Shown: positions 36,346 to 46,367, counted from the first letter of the stretch. The stretch: DNA of 64,000 bases from Thiomonas delicata (GCF_900088825.1 NZ_LT592170.1:854561-918560), one strand, 5' to 3'. Made by a program: numbers and translations. Notes: a model not told the origin generated them from the sequence alone.

Positions 36346-39300
36346 TCATGGCGCGGCGGGTTGCGCCGGCGGCTCGCCGGGGCGGCGGTCCGCCGGCGCA
36401 TGGGGCGTGTTCGCCGTGCCTTTGGCGTCCTTGTCGCCATCGACCTCGCGCACGTCGGGTTTGGCCCAGGTTCCGGTGACGCGGTAGCCGTAGGTGAAGG
36501 CCTTCATCAGCGGTTTGCGCGCGATGAGCTGGGCGATGAAGGTGCCCAGGCCCACGGCCGGGTTGATGAGAGCATAGGCCAGCGAGGCCGAGCCGGCGTT
36601 GATCTCGGGCACGACGACCACGTAGAGGTTTTGCGTTTCCCGCGCGAGGTTGGCCTCGCCGTCGATGAACACCGTGGCGGCCACGCCGCTCATCTTGAAA
36701 TTGTGGGTGGTGGCCACCCCGTCCTGCACCTGCACGTCGGCGTTCACCTTATCGAAGACGAAACCGGATTCGAACAGGTCGCTGAAATTGAACAGCAGAC
36801 GACGCGGCAGGCTCTGCAGGCTGAGCACGCCGAGCAATTTGGCGATGCCGGGATCGGCCTTGAGGAACTGGCCCTTGCCCAGATCCAGGCTGAACTGGCC
36901 CGACAAGGTGGGGTAGTCGGGCGACAGCGGCGAACCGATCCACGACACCGTGCCTTGCATGGAACCCCGGCCGCCCTTGAGCAGGCCTGGCTTGCCCAGG
37001 CGCGCGAGCAGGCCGCCGGCGTCCTGGATCGCCAGCTTGAACCCGATCGAGGTGCGGCGCGGCGCGAGGGCGCTGGTGTTCGCGGCTTGCGCGCCGGTGG
37101 CGACCCAGTCGCCGCTGCCGGTGAGGTTGGCGTCGGGGGAGTCCAGCGCGAAACGGTCGAGCCGCCATTCCTTGACGCCGTCGCGGTCGCGGTTGGTGGC
37201 CTGCACCTCCAGTCGGCTGAACAGATGGCCATGCAGATCGACGTCGTCGGCAACCACGTTGAGGGCCGGCATGCTCTTGGGCTGCTGCTCCAGCAGGCGC
37301 TCGACGTCAGGATCGGCATTTTTCGGCAGGCTCAGGCGCGACAGGCGCGCGGTCACGCTCCCCGGCGCCTCGCCCTGCCCCATCTGCCACGCCACATAGC
37401 CTGCCATCTGCTTGCTGTCCAGGTTGGCCTGCCACAGGGCGTTGCTGCGCGTGGCGCCCAGAACCACGTCGTCGAAGACGCGGTCGGACACCGTCAGCCG
37501 GCCCACACGCAGCGACAGCGCCTGGGGCAGATAGCCCGACAGATCCGTCGCCGACACCTGGCCCGAGACTGCCGCGCGCGCGCTGTTCGAGCCGCGCAGG
37601 GCGCGCTGCCAGGCGTCCACGTCCAGCACGGGCAGGTAGACGTTGGCCTGCACACCCCGCGCGGGTTGCGGCAGCTCGGCCTGCGGCCCGAGGGCGATGC
37701 CGCCGCTTTGCAGCACGCCGCCCTGCGGCGCGAGCAGGCGCACGAAGCGCGCGCGCAGGTCGCCGCCCAGATCGATGCGCCAGACGCTTTGCGCCGGGCC
37801 CGTTGCCGCGGGCGAGAAGGTTTGGCTGAAATTCAGCGTGTCGGTCGCCTCGGCCGGTTTGCCCAGCGGCGGAGGCAGGGCGATCGCCATGCCTGCCAGG
37901 CTGCTTTGCAGCTGGATCTGCGGCTGTTCGCCCTGCGCGGTGGGCGCCATGGTGATGGTGGCGGTGTAGCGCGCCTGGCCATGCAGATGGCGCAGCAGTT
38001 CGGCCCATTGGGCCAGGCGCGGCGTCGTCTGGAGCGCTTGTGACGTCACGGCGCCTGTCGCGGTCAAGGCGAGGGGCTGGGTGCCCGTCTGACCGCCGCT
38101 CAGCTGGAGCGCGCCTCCCAGCCAATTCTGCGCCGAGAGCTGCAATTTGAAGCCGGTGTTGCTGAAGTCGACGCGGCCGCGCACGCCGTCGAACGCAGGC
38201 AGGCCGGGCATGTAGTCGATCTGATTGCCCACCAGGTCGAGCTGCCCTTTCACCCTGGACTGCTTCAGGTCGTGCAGCGGCAGGCTCAGCGTGAGGCCCA
38301 GCCGCAAGGGGCCACTGGCCTGCGTTTGAGTCAGGGCGTGGCCGAGCATGGCGTCGAGCGGGCTTTCGCGCAGATAGCGCAGCGCGTCGTCAGCCGGTGT
38401 CTGGACCTGGCCGCTGGCCGTCAGCACGGGCTTGGAGAAATCGGGCAGGAACAGGTTGACATGCTGCAAGCTGGCGCCGAACACGCGGGCCGACGCGCCC
38501 ACCACCTGCATGCTGCGGCCGGTGAATTCGAGCAGGCCGTCGATATGGGTGAATTCGGGCCAGACGGCATTGGCATGCACGGTGCCGGCGGCGGCCTGCT
38601 CCCCCTTGGGCAGGATGTGCAGAGGCGCGGCGTTGAACACGCCGCCCTCGACGCGCGCCTTGACCGAGAACGTTCCCTTGCTGCCGGGCTTGACGAACGG
38701 AAAGCTGGCCAGCGGCCCCTGCACGGCGAAATGCACGTCGTGCGAGCTGCCGCCGGCGATGGCCGTGCGCAGGAAATCGCGCGTCGCCTCGGGTATGCCT
38801 CGCGGCAGGTAGGCGGGCACCGCGCGCGCGTCGGCGCGGGTGAGTTGGGCGGTGAGGTCCAGCAGTCCGGGCCCCTGGGCCTGCGTGGTGTAGCGCACGC
38901 TGGCGCTCCCGGCCGCGTCCGGGGTCGCCAGCTGCAGCCGTGAGGTCTGGACGTTCCACTGCCCGTCCTGCTGGCGGGCCCAGCTCAGGCGGCTGGTGAA
39001 CAGCTGCACGGCAAAGCTCGGCGCCTCGAACACATGCGGCAGGGCGATGCTGCCGTTTTGCATCACGAGCTGTGCCGCGCCGCCGGTCTGGTCGGCCTGG
39101 ATCGTGCCGTCCAGGTTCTGCAGGCCGGGAAGATCCAGGGGCAGGGCGCCCGCCTCGGCGGCCGACGCCGGCCGGACCGGCGGCGCGGCAGGACCGATTG
39201 CCTCGCCAGCCGTCGCAGCGGGTGCCGCCGGGCTGTTCCAGCCCAGCCCGGTGAAGGACGCTTTCAGACTGTAGACGGCGGGCAGGGCGCTGGCCGGCGC

Positions 39301-40530
39301 GCCGGCCGGGTTTTGCCAGCTCGCCTGCAGTTGGTCGATGTGCCCCTTGGGTTGCAGTTGCGTCAGGCGCGTGCGCCAGATGGCGGGCAGCGGGATGTGC
39401 TGCGCCGCGTCCGAAAGCGCGGTCAGGTTCAGGGGGCCGGTCGTCAGGCTGCCGCTGGCGCCCTTGCCTGGCGGGTGCAGCAGGCGCAGATGGGCGTCGA
39501 CGGCCGGGAAAACCAGCCCGTCCGCCATGGTGAACTGCAGCGACTGCAGGGACAGATCCAAGCCGCCGTCGAGCGGCGCGGCGCTGATGCGCCCGCGGAC
39601 CTGGGTCAGCGCCAGCGGCGGCAGTGCCGGGTCGAGTTGCGCCTGGGCATCGCGCAGGGACAGGTCGGCGGTGACCCGTTCCAGCTTGTACTGCGCGCCG
39701 ACATTCGCCCAGGCTTGCAGAGCGCCCGTGCCGGCTTGAACCTGAGCCGGCACGGGCAGGTATTGCGCGAGCCGTCCGAGGTCCACGCGCGACCCCTGCA
39801 CCCACAGGGTGCCGTGCCAGCGCGCGAAATCCGCGGCGTGCCGCGAAAGCAGGGGCTGGCGGAAATCGGCACGCAGCGCAAAGGGCGCGGCCAGCGCCGC
39901 GGGAGGCGTGGCGGTCAGCGCGGCACGGTGGCTGAGCAAGGTGTTGCGCAACTCGAAATTGACATCGCGCAGCACCAGTGGAGGCGTGCCATGGCTCTGG
40001 TCGGTCCAGGTGATCTGGCTGCGCTGGATCAGGACCTGGTCCTGCTCGAACAGCCAATCGGCAAAGCGCTGTCCGGCGTCGCCGCTCGGCGCGTTCAGGT
40101 CGATGCGGATGCCGCCGATGTCCAGATGGTTCGCGTCAGGGCGGACGATACTCAGTTGCGCACCGCGAACCACCAGCTGCTCGAAGCTCAACTGCAGGCG
40201 CGGCAAGCTTTTCCAGGAAGGCAGGGCTTCCACGGCGGCAAACCGCAGCGCCGGCTGCCCCTGCGGGTTGTCGATCACCAGGCCGCGCAGCGACAGCGTC
40301 GGCAGCAGGCCGTTCCATCGGCTATGCACGGCCTCGATGTGGACCGGCAAGCCGAGCGCGCGGGTGCTGACTTGCTCCATCCAGGGAACGAGCGCCTGGG
40401 CATTGGGGAGTACCGCATAGCGCAGCGTCAGCAGTCCCACGGCCAGCAGCAGATAGCTGATCACCACCAGGGCAATGGCGGCTTCCAGCAGGCGTGTGGC
40501 CAGTTTGAGGGAGATATGCAGTGCGGACAC
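36346..40530 (-). CDS. yhdP: YhdP-family AsmA-like inner-membrane protein
   Basis: Very large AsmA-clan protein; YhdP, with TamB and YdbH, moves phospholipids from the inner to the outer membrane. From GTG at 40530 it has 1394 residues: an N-terminal membrane helix (about 14-36, AIALVVISYLLLAVGLLTL), a long DUF3971-like repeat-built periplasmic region predicted as a beta groove, and a C-terminal AsmA-like segment ending near QNLYVVVVPEINAGSASLAY. The C terminus is charged and Pro-rich. No clear Shine-Dalgarno precedes the GTG; an ATG at 40656 would add 42 residues. It is divergent from glnE, as in related genomes. Confidence 0.93.
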   Translation of the reverse strand: MSALHISLKLATRLLEAAIALVVISYLLLAVGLLTLRYAVLPNAQALVPWMEQVSTRALGLPVHIEAVHSRWNGLLPTLSLRGLVIDNPQGQPALRFAAVEALPSWKSLPRLQLSFEQLVVRGAQLSIVRPDANHLDIGGIRIDLNAPSGDAGQRFADWLFEQDQVLIQRSQITWTDQSHGTPPLVLRDVNFELRNTLLSHRAALTATPPAALAAPFALRADFRQPLLSRHAADFARWHGTLWVQGSRVDLGRLAQYLPVPAQVQAGTGALQAWANVGAQYKLERVTADLSLRDAQAQLDPALPPLALTQVRGRISAAPLDGGLDLSLQSLQFTMADGLVFPAVDAHLRLLHPPGKGASGSLTTGPLNLTALSDAAQHIPLPAIWRTRLTQLQPKGHIDQLQASWQNPAGAPASALPAVYSLKASFTGLGWNSPAAPAATAGEAIGPAAPPVRPASAAEAGALPLDLPGLQNLDGTIQADQTGGAAQLVMQNGSIALPHVFEAPSFAVQLFTSRLSWARQQDGQWNVQTSRLQLATPDAAGSASVRYTTQAQGPGLLDLTAQLTRADARAVPAYLPRGIPEATRDFLRTAIAGGSSHDVHFAVQGPLASFPFVKPGSKGTFSVKARVEGGVFNAAPLHILPKGEQAAAGTVHANAVWPEFTHIDGLLEFTGRSMQVVGASARVFGASLQHVNLFLPDFSKPVLTASGQVQTPADDALRYLRESPLDAMLGHALTQTQASGPLRLGLTLSLPLHDLKQSRVKGQLDLVGNQIDYMPGLPAFDGVRGRVDFSNTGFKLQLSAQNWLGGALQLSGGQTGTQPLALTATGAVTSQALQTTPRLAQWAELLRHLHGQARYTATITMAPTAQGEQPQIQLQSSLAGMAIALPPPLGKPAEATDTLNFSQTFSPAATGPAQSVWRIDLGGDLRARFVRLLAPQGGVLQSGGIALGPQAELPQPARGVQANVYLPVLDVDAWQRALRGSNSARAAVSGQVSATDLSGYLPQALSLRVGRLTVSDRVFDDVVLGATRSNALWQANLDSKQMAGYVAWQMGQGEAPGSVTARLSRLSLPKNADPDVERLLEQQPKSMPALNVVADDVDLHGHLFSRLEVQATNRDRDGVKEWRLDRFALDSPDANLTGSGDWVATGAQAANTSALAPRRTSIGFKLAIQDAGGLLARLGKPGLLKGGRGSMQGTVSWIGSPLSPDYPTLSGQFSLDLGKGQFLKADPGIAKLLGVLSLQSLPRRLLFNFSDLFESGFVFDKVNADVQVQDGVATTHNFKMSGVAATVFIDGEANLARETQNLYVVVVPEINAGSASLAYALINPAVGLGTFIAQLIARKPLMKAFTYGYRVTGTWAKPDVREVDGDKDAKGTANTPHAPADRRPGEPPAQPAAP

Positions 40531-40656
40531 GGGGTCGGGCGGGGATTCTGGCAACGTCGCCGCCGTGGCGCGGCGGGGATCGCCACGAGGGCTCCATGGT
40601 AGCCAAGGCACGGCACCGGAGTTTGTGGTTTCGGGCCGAAACCCGCGCGAAGTCAT

Positions 40657-43551
40657 GTGACTTTCCGCAACATCCATGCGCTCGGACAAGACCCGGCGGC
40701 TGCGCGGCGCGCAAGCCTGCAATATGCTGCCATCCGTCAAGCATTTCGCTTGGGATGGGCGTCGCCGCCCGATTCGCTGATGCAGCTCGCCGAGTTTTCC
40801 CGCTTTCACCGCCGCCATGTCGCGCGTCTGGACGACGTGCTCGCCTTGTGGCCTCCGGGCCTGCCGACCCGGAGCGGCATCGACGCCGCCGTCGGCGCCC
40901 TGCAAGCGACCCATTCCCTGCCCGTCGCATTGCGCCGTGTGCGCAATGGGCTGATGTTGCGCCTCATCGAGCAGGACGTTCTCGAAGGTGCGCCGCTGCA
41001 GGATGTGTGCCGCTGCATCAGCGACATGGCGGAAAGCGCCATCGCCCATGCCTTGCAGCTGGCCGCCGCCGAACTGGAGGCCCGCCACGGCGTTCCCCGC
41101 ACGGCGGAAGGGGCGGCGGCGCAGTTCCTGGTGGTCGGTATGGGCAAGCTTGGCGGTGCCGAGCTCAATGTGTCGTCCGACATCGACCTGGTCTTCGTGT
41201 ACGACCAGGACGGCGAGACCGACGGCGCTGCGCCGGTGTCGAATTTCGACTACTTCGCGCAGATGGTGCGCCGCATCGTCCCCCTGCTCTCGGACATGAC
41301 CGCCGATGGTTTCGTGTTCCGCGTCGACACCCGGTTGCGGCCCAATGGCGACAGCGGGCCGCAGGTGGTCAGCCTGGCCATGCTCGAGGAATATTTCCAG
41401 GTGCAGGGGCGCGAGTGGGAGCGTTTCGCCTGGCTGAAGAGCCGCGTGGTCTCGCCGCTGCCGAGCAGCCAGGCGCAGGTTGCGGAGCACGCCCTGGAGG
41501 CCGTGGTCGAGCCTTTCGTCTGGCGTCGTTACCTGGATTTCGCCATGCTCGAGGCCCTGCGCGGCCTGCACCGGCAGATCCGCGCCGAGGCGACCAAGCG
41601 CGCCGTGGCGCGGCCCGAGCGCGCCAACGACGTCAAGCTCGGACGCGGCGGAATCCGCGAAATCGAATTCATCGTGCAACTGCTGCAGATCGTCCGCGGC
41701 GGGCGCATGCCGCAGATTCGCAGCCGCAGCACGCTGCAGGCGCTGCAGTTGTTGGCCGAAGCCGGGCTGCTGCCGGCGGATACCGCCGCGAAGCTGGCCG
41801 AGAGCTATGTCTTTCTGCGCCGGCTGGAGCACCGCATCCAGTACCTGGACGATGCGCAGACGCACAGCCTGCCTGGCGACGACGCCGACCTCGAACATCT
41901 GGCCCAGGCCATGGGCCCGGCGCTGCTGGCGGCGCATCCCCAGGTCAAGCGCGCCACCTGTGCGCTGCTGCGCGAACTGGATGCGGTGCGGGAGTTCGTT
42001 GCCGGCGAGTTCGACGCCTTGTTGCACGCCGGCCCGCGCTGCCTGGGCTGCAAGAAACCGGCCGCGTCGATCGAGGAGTTGCGCCACAACCTGGCCAAAG
42101 CCGGATTCGCGGGCGAAGCCAGCCACGCGCGCCTGAAGGCCATGGAGCAGTCGCCGCGCTACGCCGCGCTGACCGAAGCCGGGCGCACGCGCATGCTGCG
42201 GGTGATCGAACGCGGCATCGCTCTCGCTGCCAACAGCCGGGACCCCGACCTGACGCTGTCACGCCTGCTCGACGTGCTGGAGGCGATCGGGCGGCGCGAA
42301 ACCTATCTGGCGTTTTTCGCCGAGCAGCCCCAGGCGCTGTTGCGGCTAGTCGGCGTTCTCGAAGCCTCGCGCTGGGCGGCGGACTACATCAAGCGCAATC
42401 CGATGGTGGTGGACGAACTGCTCGACGCGCCCCACGAGCGCTTCAGCGCGCAGTCCTGCATCGATTACTGCGCCTCGCAACGCGCGCGCCTGCTCAAGCG
42501 CGCCACCTGGGATGCCGGCGAGGGGCTGGACATCCTGCGCCGCGCCTTTCACACCGAGCTGTTCCGCATTCTGGTGCGCGACCTGGGCGGGCAGCTCAGC
42601 GTGGAGCAGGTGGCCGACGAACTCTCGGCTCTGGCCGACGCCGTCATCGGCCAAGCCATCCAGTGGTGCTGGGCCGACATGCCCAGGCGCCATCGCGAAC
42701 GGCCTGCCTTCGCCGTCATCGCCTACGGCAAACTTGGCGGCAAGGAGCTGGGCTATGGCAGCGACCTGGATCTGGTGTTCCTGTTCGACGATCCCGATCC
42801 CGACGCCCTCGAGCGCTACGCCGCTTTCGCGCGCAAGCTGGTGTGGTGGCTCACCGCGGCGACTCCGGCGGGCGGCCTGTTCGAGATCGACACACGCCTG
42901 CGACCCAACGGCAACGCCGGTCTGCTGGTGACCTCGCTGGAAGCGTTCGGGCAATACCAGCTCGGCCGTGGCAGCAACACGGCCTGGACCTGGGAGCACC
43001 AGGCCCTGACCCGTGCCCGCTTCTGCGCCGGGGATGCCGCGATCGGCCAGCGTTTCGAGGCCATCCGCGAACAGGCGCTGCGCATGCCGCGCGACGCCTC
43101 GGCGCTGCGCGAGGAGATTCTCGCCATGCGCCGCAAGGTCCGCGAGGGCCACCCCAACCGCACCGCCTTGTTCGACATCAAGCACGACGAAGGCGGCATG
43201 GTGGACGTGGAATTCGCCGTGCAGGCCCTGGTGCTGGCCCATGCCTCCAAACATGCGGAACTCGCGGCGGACATCGGCAATATCGCGTTGCTGCAAAACG
43301 CCGAACAGCAGGGTCTTCTGCCCGTCGGCATCGGTCGCGGCGCGGCCGATGCCTACCGCCGTTTGCGCAAGCTGCAGCACCAGGCCCGCATGGAGGGCGC
43401 CTCGCAGGCGGCGCATATCGCCCCCGAATCGGTCGCAGCCGAGCGCGCCGCCGTGCGCGCCTTGACCGAGGCGGTGTTCGGCGCGCCGTCCCAGGCTTGC
43501 GCTGGGTCCGGCGGCGCGCCGGAACGCCGCCTGGGGGCGGCCCACGGCTGA
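40657..43551 (+). CDS. glnE: Bifunctional glutamine-synthetase adenylyltransferase/deadenylase
   Basis: Adds and removes AMP on glutamine synthetase under control of PII, setting nitrogen assimilation. The 964-residue protein has two nucleotidyltransferase domains: LVVGMGKLGGAELNVSSDID (158-177) for deadenylation and IAYGKLGGKELGYGSDLDLV (688-707) for adenylation. A GlnD/PII-like helical linker lies between, and HPNRTALFDIKHDEGGMVD lies in the C-terminal part. The start is GTG at 40657, which leaves 126 bp to the divergent yhdP GTG. The regulatory partner PII is not in the window; ptsN (2.3 kb) is the other nitrogen-linked regulator here. Confidence 0.96.
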   Translation: MTFRNIHALGQDPAAARRASLQYAAIRQAFRLGWASPPDSLMQLAEFSRFHRRHVARLDDVLALWPPGLPTRSGIDAAVGALQATHSLPVALRRVRNGLMLRLIEQDVLEGAPLQDVCRCISDMAESAIAHALQLAAAELEARHGVPRTAEGAAAQFLVVGMGKLGGAELNVSSDIDLVFVYDQDGETDGAAPVSNFDYFAQMVRRIVPLLSDMTADGFVFRVDTRLRPNGDSGPQVVSLAMLEEYFQVQGREWERFAWLKSRVVSPLPSSQAQVAEHALEAVVEPFVWRRYLDFAMLEALRGLHRQIRAEATKRAVARPERANDVKLGRGGIREIEFIVQLLQIVRGGRMPQIRSRSTLQALQLLAEAGLLPADTAAKLAESYVFLRRLEHRIQYLDDAQTHSLPGDDADLEHLAQAMGPALLAAHPQVKRATCALLRELDAVREFVAGEFDALLHAGPRCLGCKKPAASIEELRHNLAKAGFAGEASHARLKAMEQSPRYAALTEAGRTRMLRVIERGIALAANSRDPDLTLSRLLDVLEAIGRRETYLAFFAEQPQALLRLVGVLEASRWAADYIKRNPMVVDELLDAPHERFSAQSCIDYCASQRARLLKRATWDAGEGLDILRRAFHTELFRILVRDLGGQLSVEQVADELSALADAVIGQAIQWCWADMPRRHRERPAFAVIAYGKLGGKELGYGSDLDLVFLFDDPDPDALERYAAFARKLVWWLTAATPAGGLFEIDTRLRPNGNAGLLVTSLEAFGQYQLGRGSNTAWTWEHQALTRARFCAGDAAIGQRFEAIREQALRMPRDASALREEILAMRRKVREGHPNRTALFDIKHDEGGMVDVEFAVQALVLAHASKHAELAADIGNIALLQNAEQQGLLPVGIGRGAADAYRRLRKLQHQARMEGASQAAHIAPESVAAERAAVRALTEAVFGAPSQACAGSGGAPERRLGAAHG

Positions 43552-43605
43552 CGCCCCGGCGCGTGCCTGACGCCACCCGCAGCCCGATCCGCGATCCTCC
43601 GCGCC

Positions 43606-44544
43606 ATGCGTTCCATCCGCGATTGCGCGCCGGTCGCTTTTGCGCTGGGTCTGTTTCTGCTCGCTCTCGCCGCCGACCCCTGGGTGGGCGCGCTGCAATA
43701 CAGCCGTCCGCTGGTCGTGCAGGGGCAGTGGTGGCGCCTGCTGACAGGCGGCTTCGTGCACCTGGGCGCGCTACACGCCGCGGTGAACGCGTCGGCGGCC
43801 GGCTTGTTGCTGGCGCTGGCGCGGCGCTTTACCCTCGGCTGCGAGCTGGTGCGCAATGTGCTTCTCGGCGCCGTGCTGGTCAATGTCCTGCTGTTCGTGT
43901 TCAGCCGCGATGTCGGCTTCGCCGCCGGCTTGTCCGGTGCGCTGCACGCCGCAGCGGTGGCGCTCGGGCTGCGCTTGCTGTTTTCGGACCATTCCGAGAT
44001 CGATGCCGCCGGCAGGCGCATGGCGCGCGGCATCGGGGGCCTGCTGCTGGCTCTCATCGGTCTCAAGCTGTACGCCGAGCATGGCTGGCGTACGCCCATC
44101 GCGCTCGAACGCTGGTGGGCGTTTCCCGTCGTGGTGGCAGCGCACCTGGCCGGAGCCGCGGCCGGCGTCGTGTTGGCGGCGTGGCCCTGGTGCGGGCCGC
44201 GGCCGGCGCAGAAATGGCGTGAACAGACCCTAGTTCCGGCTGCGGCGCCCACCCCGGAGCGCGACGAGAACGAGTCCGCCGAGTGCCAGGAGTTCGAGCG
44301 GATCGGCCGCGCTGCCGCCGCCGGACGACCCGGCCGGCGCGGTGACCACGACCTGCGTTTGGGAGGTGGAGCTGTGCCCGGCGCTGTCGGTGACGGTGAG
44401 GCTGAAGCCATAGGTCGCGGGCGCGGGTGCGATGAACGTCGCCGTGGCGGCATTGGCCCCGCTCAGCGTCACGGCTGGGCCGGCTGTTTGGGCCCATTGG
44501 TAGGTCGCGAGGCTGGCGCCGGGCGAGGGGCTGCTTCCCGCTGA
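43606..44544 (+). CDS. Rhombosortase (rhomboid-family intramembrane protease)
   Basis: Intramembrane serine protease that cleaves GlyGly-CTERM sorting tails. The first 200 residues form the rhombosortase core: GQWWRLLTGGFVHLGALHA (40-58), AAGLSGALHAA with nucleophile Ser110, GLKLYAEHGWRTP, and VVVAAHLAGAAAGVVLAA with catalytic His180. Five or six membrane helices are apparent. Residues 201-209 are encoded by a 25-nt repeat, and the frame then stays open to 44544, antisense to the end of the protease gene. This hydrophilic 100-residue tail is probably not native. The convergent neighbour is a subtilase with a GlyGly-CTERM tail, its likely substrate. Confidence 0.85.
   Translation: MRSIRDCAPVAFALGLFLLALAADPWVGALQYSRPLVVQGQWWRLLTGGFVHLGALHAAVNASAAGLLLALARRFTLGCELVRNVLLGAVLVNVLLFVFSRDVGFAAGLSGALHAAAVALGLRLLFSDHSEIDAAGRRMARGIGGLLLALIGLKLYAEHGWRTPIALERWWAFPVVVAAHLAGAAAGVVLAAWPWCGPRPAQKWREQTLVPAAAPTPERDENESAECQEFERIGRAAAAGRPGRRGDHDLRLGGGAVPGAVGDGEAEAIGRGRGCDERRRGGIGPAQRHGWAGCLGPLVGREAGAGRGAASR
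44208..44232 (+). repeat. 25-nt gene-end repeat, copy 2
   Basis: Reads GCAGAAAT-G-GCGTGAACAG-A-CCCTA, one base different from copy 3. Its last three bases are the reverse complement of TAG and form the stop codon of the minus-strand subtilase. Its TGA (44220) and TAG (44231, completed by the next G) are both out of frame with the rhombosortase, whose frame runs through. Confidence 0.85.
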
Positions 44545-46176
44545 CGAAAGCGTGACGCTGGCCCCGGTTAGGGGCGATGCGGGAGTGGCCGAGATGACCG
44601 CCACCGGGTCGACCGCGTTCTGCACCGCGACCGCGGCGTCCAACAGTCCGGCGCCGCAGGTGGCGGTGGTGCAGTTGCAGTTCTGCGCGGCCGGGGAGGT
44701 GCTGGGGTTGTTGGGGTCGCCCGACTGCGCGCTGGTGTCGCAAGTGGCCAGCCCGTTGACGGCCGGGAAGGGCCTTGCGCTGTTTTCCATCAGCGCGAGC
44801 AGCGAAGCCGGGGTGAGTTGCGGATTGCGCGCCAGCATCAGGGACGCCACGCCCGACACCATCGGGGCGGCGAAGCTGGTGCCTTGCTCGATGCGCAGGA
44901 CATTACTCGACGGCGTGGTGGCGCCGCTGTTGGACAACGAGATCAGTCCCGGGTCGGTGTTGTAGGCGCTCAGGTCGCCGCCCGGCGCCATCAGGCTGAT
45001 GCCATCGCCATAATCCGAATAAGTGGCCTTGCCGCCGTTCTGGTTGGCGGCGCCGACCGCGGCCACGCCCTGGCAGTTGGCCGGCACGCCGATGGTGCCG
45101 GATTCGTTGCCCGCCGCCGTGACGACCAGCGCGCCGCGCGCCGTGGCGTCGTCGATCGCGCTTTGCAGCGCGCTGCCGCAGGGCGCCGTGCCGCCGAAGC
45201 TGATGTTGACGACCCGCGCCGGATTCGGGTTCGCCGGCGCTCCCGGCACGCTCATGCCGACCGCCCAGCGGATGCCGTCGATGACGTCCGACAGCAGTGC
45301 GCCGCACTTGCCCGCCACGCGCACCGGAAGGATCTTGCTGCCCCAGCTGATGCCGGCGATGTTCTGGCCGTCGTTGCCCATCGCGGCGATCTCGCCGGCG
45401 ATGAAGGTGCCGTGCCAGGAGCTGTCGCTCACCGGGCAGCCGTAGTACGGGCCATTGACGTTGGCCGACTCGGCGCTGGTGACCCAGTCGCCGAGGTCGG
45501 CCGGGTTGGCGTTGCGCCCGAGCGGATTGGTCTGCGCGTCCACCGTGCTGATCATGTCGTAGCCCGGCAGGATCTGGTTCTGCAGGTCGGGCCAGCCGGA
45601 CAGGATGCCGGTGTCGAGCACGGCCACGGTGGCGCCGCCGGTGGTGCTGTCCCAGGCGCGTTCGGCATTGATCGCCGCGGCGCCGGCGAGCGTGGGATTC
45701 TGCAGATCCCACTGGTTGTCTTGGCCGGTTCCGAACGTTCCATTGCTGTAGGGAACCTGGCCCTGGCACACGGCCGTGTAGCAGGGGTCGTTCGGCACCA
45801 GTTGCAGGTGCAGGCGGATGTTGGGTTCGGCGTCGGCCACGCCGGGCTGGGCGCGCAGCGCGGTGAGCGCCGAACGCAGCTGCGCCGGCGTGCTACCGGT
45901 GGGCAGCTGAAGGACCTGCGCTCCGCCCGACATGGGGATGGCCTTGTCCACGGCAACGCCGGCCGCCGCGGCCAGGCTCATCAGACGGTTGCCGGCCGCC
46001 GCGGGCGAAAGACGCTGCGTGCTGCCCGGCGATGCCGGGGCCATCTGCACGATGATCTGCGGGACGAAGCCAGGCGGCGCGGCCTGCGCGGCGACCGCTC
46101 CAGCGATGGATGCCATGCACGCGGCGGCGACAAGCATGAGGCGCATGAGGCGCAAGACGGTTTTTTGGGTGCGCAT
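44230..46176 (-). CDS. Subtilisin-like serine protease with PKD-like domain and GlyGly-CTERM tail
   Basis: Secreted S8 protease of 648 residues. It has a signal peptide ([20 protein letters not shown]), an I9-like propeptide (about 37-125), then the subtilase domain with Asp188 (VAVLDTGI), His255 ([11 protein letters not shown]) and Ser434 ([11 protein letters not shown]). A PKD-like domain follows (about 520-612), and a C-terminal tail (616-648) made of Gly/Ser, a hydrophobic stretch ([14 protein letters not shown]) and Arg residues. That tail is a GlyGly-CTERM signal, removed by rhombosortase in known systems. The convergent rhombosortase gene makes the pairing explicit. The start at 46176 is the ATG before the signal peptide; an in-frame TTG at 46212 is an alternative. 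Confidence 0.92.
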   Translation of the reverse strand: MRTQKTVLRLMRLMLVAAACMASIAGAVAAQAAPPGFVPQIIVQMAPASPGSTQRLSPAAAGNRLMSLAAAAGVAVDKAIPMSGGAQVLQLPTGSTPAQLRSALTALRAQPGVADAEPNIRLHLQLVPNDPCYTAVCQGQVPYSNGTFGTGQDNQWDLQNPTLAGAAAINAERAWDSTTGGATVAVLDTGILSGWPDLQNQILPGYDMISTVDAQTNPLGRNANPADLGDWVTSAESANVNGPYYGCPVSDSSWHGTFIAGEIAAMGNDGQNIAGISWGSKILPVRVAGKCGALLSDVIDGIRWAVGMSVPGAPANPNPARVVNISFGGTAPCGSALQSAIDDATARGALVVTAAGNESGTIGVPANCQGVAAVGAANQNGGKATYSDYGDGISLMAPGGDLSAYNTDPGLISLSNSGATTPSSNVLRIEQGTSFAAPMVSGVASLMLARNPQLTPASLLALMENSARPFPAVNGLATCDTSAQSGDPNNPSTSPAAQNCNCTTATCGAGLLDAAVAVQNAVDPVAVISATPASPLTGASVTLSSAGSSPSPGASLATYQWAQTAGPAVTLSGANAATATFIAPAPATYGFSLTVTDSAGHSSTSQTQVVVTAPAGSSGGGSAADPLELLALGGLVLVALRGGRRSRN

Positions 46177-46246
46177 GGTGGAGGTCTTGGTTTGCGCCGC
46201 GTCGGCGAGCAATCATCTTACTCACCGTTTGTGCTGCGGCCGGTGA

Positions 46247-46267
46247 CGTTGTCGCCGGTCGACAACG
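46247..46267. promoter_or_regulatory. Inverted repeat between subtilase and transaldolase genes
   Basis: CGTTGTCG-CCGGT-CGACAACG, a perfect 8-bp inverted repeat with a 5-nt centre. It lies 70 bp upstream of the protease start and 100 bp upstream of the transaldolase start, in the only shared promoter region of the two. It is a candidate operator; no regulator can be named. Confidence 0.4.
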
Positions 46268-46367
46268 CTTGGTGTGGGCCGAACGGATTGAGCGCGTCCG
46301 CAGCATCGGCGCAGGGCGAACGGCGCATGGCCCGCCCGGTGGCCTGCTTGGGGGCTACGATGTGCGC

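Noticed and set aside
40531..42126. A minus-strand frame that stays open for 532 codons upstream of the yhdP start, opposite glnE
   Set aside because: It is antisense to the first half of glnE, whose nucleotidyltransferase motifs are clear. Its translation is low-complexity and matches nothing, while the YhdP membrane helix begins at 40530. Long antisense frames are expected in DNA this GC-rich.
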